Assembly (NCBI GenBank): GCA_964593515.1
Contig: CAZQJH010000047.1
Coordinates: 1-10,951 of the forward strand
Source: JAXJYR01 sp964593515
Lineage (GTDB): Bacteria > Bacillota_I > Bacilli_A > Erysipelotrichales > Erysipelotrichaceae
Direction: 5' to 3'
Length of the DNA: 10,951 bases
Position 1 is the stretch's first letter. Each line of letters starts with the position of its first letter. The position numbers and the translations under genes were made by a program. A model generated the notes under the pieces. It was not told where the DNA came from. It saw only the letters and a program-made list of their open reading frames with translations, and ran no database searches. Positions 7,221 to 10,951 of this stretch are shown here, piece after piece.

Positions 7221-8553
7221 CTTCATTACTTAATAAATATAAAGCAATAATATTAAAGATAGTCATTAAAGCAATCCCAATATCACCTAATTCCCATACA
7301 AAACCATAGGAAGAAATACCTCCAATAAATAACATAATTAAAGCTAAGATCTTATAGATTGTTTGAGCTTTCCTACTTGTTTCAAACATATAAGAAATAT
7401 TACAACGAGCATAGAATAAAATACCTAAGAATGTTGAGAAACAGAATAATAATAAGATAATTGCAATAAAGATTGAACCAATACTTCCCATATGATAATT
7501 CATACTAGCTTCTAATAATTCCATTCCTTCTAAGCCTTGTAATAAGTTTTGAGGAACTAATAAAACAATCATTGCACTACATGTACAAATAACAATCGTA
7601 TCAATTAAAACCCCTAAAGCTTGTAATAAACCTGATTCAGCTGGATGTTCTACTTCACTACATCCTGATGCACATGGAGCACTACCACTACCAGCTTCAT
7701 TAGAGAATAAACCACGTTTAACTCCTTGCATAATAACCATTCCAATACCAGCACCACTTACTTCTTGTAAACCAAAAGCTTGACTAATAATATTCGCAAT
7801 CACTCCTGGTATTAAATTTAGATTTAATATAATGATAACAAGTGTACAAGCAAAATAAGCAACTGCCATTATCGGTACTAAAACATCTAATACTTTAACT
7901 GTTTTATTAGATAAAACAACTAAAGCACAAAGGATTGTTAGAAGGATACTAGTGATTAAAGGATCAATACCAAATGATGAATGAAATGTTTGGGTAACAC
8001 TATTACCGATAACACTAGAAATACCCAACCAACATAATAATCCTGATAAAGCAAAACCAATAGCTAAAATACTATATTTTTTCTTACCTGCAAATAAGTC
8101 ATGTAAGTAGTATGCTGGTCCTCCTTTAAATCCCCCAAATAAAGGATCTTTACGTTGATGTAATTGAGCTAAGGTTGCTTCCATAAAAGCTAAAGCAGTA
8201 TTTAATAAAGCCATAACCCACATCCAAAAGACAGCTCCAGCTCCCCCAACTGAAATAGCAGCAACAACTCCTACTAAGTTTCCCATTCCTACTCTAGTAG
8301 CTGTTGAAACAATTAAAGCTTGAAATCCAGATAATGATTTATTTCCTTCTTCTTTCTTTAAAACAACTTTAAGCATTGCTTTAAAACAACGAATAAAGAA
8401 AAATCTAGTTTTAATTGTGAATAAGATTCCACTTGGTACTAAAATTAATACTAATAATGATATTTCTAAAGTTGATGAGAAAAAAGGAATCGTAAATAAT
8501 GTTCCCCATAATAATTCATAAATAGCATGAATTGCTTTAATAATAAAATCCAT
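7186..8553 (-). CDS. AGCS-family sodium:alanine/glycine-type amino-acid symporter
   Basis: This is an inner-membrane permease that takes up small neutral amino acids (alanine, glycine) with Na+. It has 455 residues, the family's usual size, and about ten or eleven hydrophobic segments. Family blocks are all present: RVGMGNLVGV at 87-96 leading to GGAGAVFWMWV at 103-113, GGPAYYL at 144-150, and GVKRGLFSNEAGSGSAP at 277-293, followed by HPAESGLLQALGVLIDT (303-319) and ICTCSAMIVLL. The start is ATG at 8553-8551 with GAGGT upstream. It is divergent from a LysR regulator with a shared control region, which suggests regulated uptake. Its last 11 codons are duplicated downstream, but the gene itself is intact. 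Substrate and coupling ion are inferred from the family. Confidence 0.95.
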   Translation of the reverse strand: MDFIIKAIHAIYELLWGTLFTIPFFSSTLEISLLVLILVPSGILFTIKTRFFFIRCFKAMLKVVLKKEEGNKSLSGFQALIVSTATRVGMGNLVGVVAAISVGGAGAVFWMWVMALLNTALAFMEATLAQLHQRKDPLFGGFKGGPAYYLHDLFAGKKKYSILAIGFALSGLLCWLGISSVIGNSVTQTFHSSFGIDPLITSILLTILCALVVLSNKTVKVLDVLVPIMAVAYFACTLVIIILNLNLIPGVIANIISQAFGLQEVSGAGIGMVIMQGVKRGLFSNEAGSGSAPCASGCSEVEHPAESGLLQALGVLIDTIVICTCSAMIVLLVPQNLLQGLEGMELLEASMNYHMGSIGSIFIAIILLLFCFSTFLGILFYARCNISYMFETSRKAQTIYKILALIMLFIGGISSYGFVWELGDIGIALMTIFNIIALYLLSNEAINSLNDYMKK

Positions 8554-8571
8554 AATTTTCTACCTCACTTC

Positions 8572-8600
8572 TTGTTTAAATGTTACTAAAAGTATATAAT
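8572..8600 (+). promoter_or_regulatory. Promoter of the LysR regulator gene
   Basis: TTGTTT (8572-8577), a 17-bp spacer and TATAAT (8595-8600) read on the plus strand. Transcription would begin near 8607, giving a leader of about 60 bases that contains the inverted repeat at 8621-8646. The -10 overlaps the -10 of the opposed symporter promoter. Confidence 0.55.
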
Positions 8601-8619
8601 TAGCATTAACATAAGTCAA
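8591..8619 (-). promoter_or_regulatory. Promoter of the AGCS symporter gene
   Basis: On the minus strand TTGACT (8619-8614), a 17-bp spacer and TATACT (8596-8591) make a good sigma-70-type promoter. The two promoters face each other and share bases 8595-8596, so RNA polymerase cannot occupy both at once. Confidence 0.6.
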
Positions 8620-8620
8620 A

Positions 8621-8646
8621 TAGATGGTTTTAATCATAACCATCTA
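8621..8646. promoter_or_regulatory. Inverted repeat, candidate LysR operator
   Basis: Perfect 9-bp arms TAGATGGTT (8621-8629) and AACCATCTA (8638-8646) flank an 8-bp centre. The site ends one base before the symporter -35 box and lies downstream of the regulator's predicted transcription start. LysR-type proteins typically bind such dyads to activate the divergent gene and repress their own. It has no T-run after it and so is not a terminator. Confidence 0.55.
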
Positions 8647-8666
8647 AATTTTCGATGGAGGATTGT

Positions 8667-9536
8667 ATGGAAATTAAAAACTTAATTACTTTTGTGCAAG
8701 TAGCCCAAATGAAAAGCTTTACGAAAGCTAGTGAATATTTAGGATATAGTCAATCTACCGTATCTTTTCAAATGAAACAATTGGAACAAGAATTTAACTG
8801 TTCTTTATTTGATCGAATTAATCATAGTATTAATTTAACTACAGCTGGTGAAAACTTATTAGCTTATGCTTTACAAATAGTTCAACTAAATGAAGAAGTT
8901 AAAGAAATTATGCTTGATTCAAGTATTAAAGGTGAAATAAGTATAGCTACTAGTGATTCTTTAGCTACTCCTTTAATGGAAAAATACTTTGCTTCATTTC
9001 ACCAACAATATCCCGATTTAACTTTAAAAATCTTAGCTTTAGGTACTGATGATATGTTTAAAGGCATCAACTGTAATGAAGTTGATGCCATTATTACCCT
9101 TGATTCCCATATCTACAATCATGAATTTGTTGTATGGGATGAACAAGAAATTGATTGTGTTTTTGTTTGTGCTCCCAACTTTTATCAAGATAATATGCAA
9201 GATTTAAAGCAACTGATTAAATATCCTTTTTTATTAACGGAAAAAGGTATGAGTTATCGTCGTATCTTTGATGAAGACTTAGCTAAACAATCACTTGAAG
9301 TCCTTCCGCTATTAGAAAGCTCAAATACCGCTTTACTAGCTTCATTATGTAAAAAAGGACTAGGAATTGCCTTATTACCTAAATTCGTCGTAGAAGACGC
9401 AATAAACCAACAAGAACTAGTCGTTATTGAAGTAAAAGATTATCAAATATCGGTATGGAAACAATTAATCTTACATAAAAACAAATGGATATCTAAACCA
9501 TTACAATGTTTCTTAGAACACTTTGCGAATAACTAA
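8667..9536 (+). CDS. LysR-type transcriptional regulator
   Basis: This is a DNA-binding regulator of 289 residues, normal for the family. The N-terminal winged helix-turn-helix covers about 1-60 (SFTKASEYLGYSQSTVSFQM at 17-36 is the HTH; LFDR and LTTAGENLL follow). Residues from about 85 on form the periplasmic-binding-protein-like effector domain, beginning GEISIATSDSLATPLM. The ATG at 8667 is preferred over the in-frame ATG at 8655, because GGAGG (8657-8661) is correctly spaced for the former and overlaps the latter; the result, MEIKNLITFV, is the usual LysR opening. It is divergent from the symporter and probably regulates it, perhaps sensing the transported amino acid. The stop overlaps that of the convergent GNAT gene by a few bases. 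Confidence 0.93.
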   Translation: MEIKNLITFVQVAQMKSFTKASEYLGYSQSTVSFQMKQLEQEFNCSLFDRINHSINLTTAGENLLAYALQIVQLNEEVKEIMLDSSIKGEISIATSDSLATPLMEKYFASFHQQYPDLTLKILALGTDDMFKGINCNEVDAIITLDSHIYNHEFVVWDEQEIDCVFVCAPNFYQDNMQDLKQLIKYPFLLTEKGMSYRRIFDEDLAKQSLEVLPLLESSNTALLASLCKKGLGIALLPKFVVEDAINQQELVVIEVKDYQISVWKQLILHKNKWISKPLQCFLEHFANN

Positions 9537-9982
9537 TCTTTCGTATAAATACTAAGACACTCATCATCACAACACTCATCCCTTAACTTTCTAAAACCAC
9601 ATTTCGCAAAGAAATAATGACTATGTGATGAATAAGCTACTAACTCAACTAAATAATGTTTAATATTATAATATTTAGCTTCAATATCTTTAATTACTTG
9701 TGTAGCTATCCCCTTATTTTGATACTTAACATCGATATATAATAATTCAATATAAGCATTAAGCCTAATACTATAAGAACCAACAATCATCCCATTATAA
9801 ATAATAATGCGATTAATTACTTTCTTATCCTTAAGTAATCTTCTTAATAAACTTCCATCATGATATCCATAAGGACCTTTATTAAGTTTTATATATCTTT
9901 GACTATCATTATTAAAACTCACCTCCATAATTGAGGTGAGTTTTTTAATATCTATTTCTAATACATCACGATATTCAATCAT
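9533..9982 (-). CDS. GNAT-family N-acetyltransferase
   Basis: This 149-residue protein has the GNAT fold and would transfer an acetyl group from acetyl-CoA to an amine of unknown identity. Motif A, the pyrophosphate-binding loop, is YIDVKYQNKGIATQVI at 82-97, with Q88-x-x-G91-x-A93. The motif B region YFFAKCGFRKL (123-133) is the usual FYxKxGF. The N-terminal part (residues 1-60) carries the less conserved acceptor side. The start is ATG at 9982-9980 with GGTGATGG just upstream. A strong hairpin lies in codons 13-23. The C-terminal tail has an unusual cluster of Cys and Asp (DECCDDEC, 135-142) that could bind metal or simply be variable. Substrate cannot be inferred. Confidence 0.85.
   Translation of the reverse strand: MIEYRDVLEIDIKKLTSIMEVSFNNDSQRYIKLNKGPYGYHDGSLLRRLLKDKKVINRIIIYNGMIVGSYSIRLNAYIELLYIDVKYQNKGIATQVIKDIEAKYYNIKHYLVELVAYSSHSHYFFAKCGFRKLRDECCDDECLSIYTKD
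9914..9946. terminator. Terminator-like hairpin inside the GNAT coding region
   Basis: Perfect 12-bp arms AAAACTCACCTC (9914-9925) and GAGGTGAGTTTT (9933-9944) flank a 7-base loop. On the plus strand the stem is followed by a run of six T (9941-9946), the form of an intrinsic terminator. It would stop plus-strand readthrough about 400 bases past the LysR gene. On the minus strand only four T follow, so termination of the GNAT mRNA would be weaker. Confidence 0.5.
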
Positions 9983-9999
9983 CTTCCATCACCAAGCCC

Positions 10000-10028
10000 A
10001 TTATAACAAACCACTTCGTTAATGTAAT
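10000..10028 (-). promoter_or_regulatory. Promoter of the GNAT gene
   Basis: On the minus strand ATTACA (10028-10023), a 17-bp spacer and a perfect TATAAT (10005-10000) lie in the 63-bp gap after the lipoprotein gene. Transcription would start close to 9993. The gap shows no clear terminator for the lipoprotein gene. Confidence 0.5.
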
Positions 10029-10045
10029 CTGATATGCCCATCTTT

Positions 10046-10924
10046 TTATATAAGTTTCAAACCACTAAAACTTTCTAAAACTTTACCATCATAAAAAGTT
10101 AAACGATGATGATTATCAATCGTTACATAACCATAATAAATAATTCCTTCATTATTAATATTATATTGAACATGATAATAACCATTATCACGTTTAAAAT
10201 ATTGATAACTAACTTCTCCATCATATTTAGCACATTGTTTTTTTACTGCTTCCATAATATCACCACTATTATCTAATTCATTAAAAGCAGCTTCATCAAT
10301 TTCTTTAGCACCATATTCTTTATATTCATAATTATCATAAGTTAAATAAGTTGTCTTTTTAGTCGAACCAGTTAAACTTTGAATTGATTGATCATACATC
10401 GCATCTGAAAAAGTATCATCAAGAGCAATAGTATTATCATCTAAAGGATAAAGATAACCACTACCATCATTAATAATCTCAACCTTATTTCCTTTTACTT
10501 CAAATATATGATATAAAGAAAGATCATCAGCATTATTATGTTCATTTAAAACAAAATGATTAATATCTTCATTCCTTAAAATTTCTCCACTAGCATTATC
10601 CCATTCATCACTAGCATGATAAACTTCTTCACAAGTACTTAAATCACTACTAACAAACCAAACCTTAGCATAATTATCATCATTATTAATCGCAAACAAT
10701 TCTAAATAACCATCATTATCATAATCATCACAAATATAACTATAAAACTCTAGCTCACTATTTTCCATTAATTTATTTAATAAATCATCTTCATTATATT
10801 TAACCATCGCATCTTTAGTTTCCATCACCATATTTTCATTGATTAAATCAATTCGATTTCCACAACCAAATAAAGATAAAATAACTAAAATAAATACTAA
10901 AGCTAAAATAATAATCCTACGCAT
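10046..10924 (-). CDS. Lipoprotein with EF-hand-like Asp loop, function unknown
   Basis: This 292-residue protein is predicted to be exported and lipid-anchored on the outer face of the membrane. The N-terminus MRRIIILALVFILVILS is a signal peptide ending in LFGC, so Cys21 is the predicted lipidated residue; Phe at position -2 of the lipobox is uncommon. The mature protein is acidic and Asn/Asp/Tyr-rich. DDYDNDGYLE (66-75) has the DxDxDGxxE pattern of EF-hand-like or dockerin-type calcium loops, followed by a beta-rich stretch (LFAINNDDNYAKVWFVS). I do not recognise the family. The start is ATG at 10924-10922 with AGAGGTGG upstream. The neighbouring GNAT gene has its own promoter, so there is no strong operon evidence. 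Confidence 0.8.
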   Translation of the reverse strand: MRRIIILALVFILVILSLFGCGNRIDLINENMVMETKDAMVKYNEDDLLNKLMENSELEFYSYICDDYDNDGYLELFAINNDDNYAKVWFVSSDLSTCEEVYHASDEWDNASGEILRNEDINHFVLNEHNNADDLSLYHIFEVKGNKVEIINDGSGYLYPLDDNTIALDDTFSDAMYDQSIQSLTGSTKKTTYLTYDNYEYKEYGAKEIDEAAFNELDNSGDIMEAVKKQCAKYDGEVSYQYFKRDNGYYHVQYNINNEGIIYYGYVTIDNHHRLTFYDGKVLESFSGLKLI

Positions 10925-10942
10925 ACAACCACCTCTAATATT

Positions 10943-10948
10943 ATTATA
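10943..10948 (-). promoter_or_regulatory. Possible -10 box of the lipoprotein gene
   Basis: TATAAT reads on the minus strand at 10948-10943. Any -35 lies outside the window. It is so close to the ribosome binding site that the leader would be only about a dozen bases, so this is tentative. Confidence 0.3.
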
Positions 10949-10951
10949 AAC

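Noticed and set aside
8655..8657. Upstream ATG for the LysR regulator
   Set aside because: It overlaps the GGAGG that serves the ATG at 8667, and the shorter protein has the standard family N-terminus.
9521..9611. Inverted repeat CTTTGCGAA / TTCGCAAAG, 73 bp apart, around the LysR-GNAT 3' ends
   Set aside because: Both arms encode a Phe-Ala pair in their own genes; the long spacing and lack of T-run make a terminator unlikely, so it is probably chance.

Overview
The window reads as chromosomal DNA of a very AT-rich Gram-positive bacterium (Bacillota). The best match to the overall picture is an Erysipelotrichales-type gut Firmicute. The reasons are the strong A/T third-position bias, GGAGG-type ribosome binding sites, TATAAT-type -10 boxes, a V-type ATPase operon, an AGCS amino-acid symporter and a lipoprotein signal peptide. 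TGA is used as a stop and Trp is TGG, so this is the standard bacterial code and not the Mycoplasma code. The taxonomic placement is an inference, not a sequence match. There is no rRNA, tRNA, CRISPR array, insertion sequence or phage module.

Layout. Positions 1-2824 (minus strand) hold the promoter-proximal part of a V/A-type ATPase operon: a small coiled-coil peripheral-stalk subunit (TTG start), subunit C (ATGA overlap) and subunit I (GTG start). Subunit I runs off the left edge, and the remaining subunits should lie beyond it. Positions 2906-3844 (minus) encode an RluA-family pseudouridine synthase. It is divergent from 3970-6267 (plus), a 765-residue protein joining a RecB/Cas4-type PD-(D/E)XK nuclease domain to an XPD/DinG-type iron-sulphur helicase. 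Its 3' end overlaps that of a convergent HAD phosphatase gene (6249-6890, minus).

Positions 6743-7220 are a perfect head-to-tail duplication of a 239-bp unit. The unit spans the end of the symporter gene, the intergenic promoter and the first 49 codons of the HAD gene. It leaves a 60-codon chimeric ORF (HAD N-terminus fused to the symporter C-terminus) between the two intact genes, and a second HAD promoter and start. This is the most distinctive feature of the window.

Positions 7186-8553 (minus) encode a sodium:alanine/glycine-type (AGCS) symporter. It is divergent from a LysR-type regulator (8667-9536, plus). Their 113-bp spacer holds two overlapping, opposed promoters and a 9-bp-arm inverted repeat placed just upstream of the symporter -35 box, the arrangement expected if the regulator controls the symporter and itself. 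Downstream lie a convergent GNAT acetyltransferase gene (9533-9982, minus), with a terminator-like hairpin inside its coding region, and a lipoprotein with an EF-hand-like Asp loop (10046-10924, minus).

Most genes are housekeeping or transport functions. I did not find a convincing multi-gene novel system. The items worth following are the 239-bp duplication and its chimeric ORF, the nuclease-helicase fusion, the LysR/AGCS control region and the intragenic hairpin.
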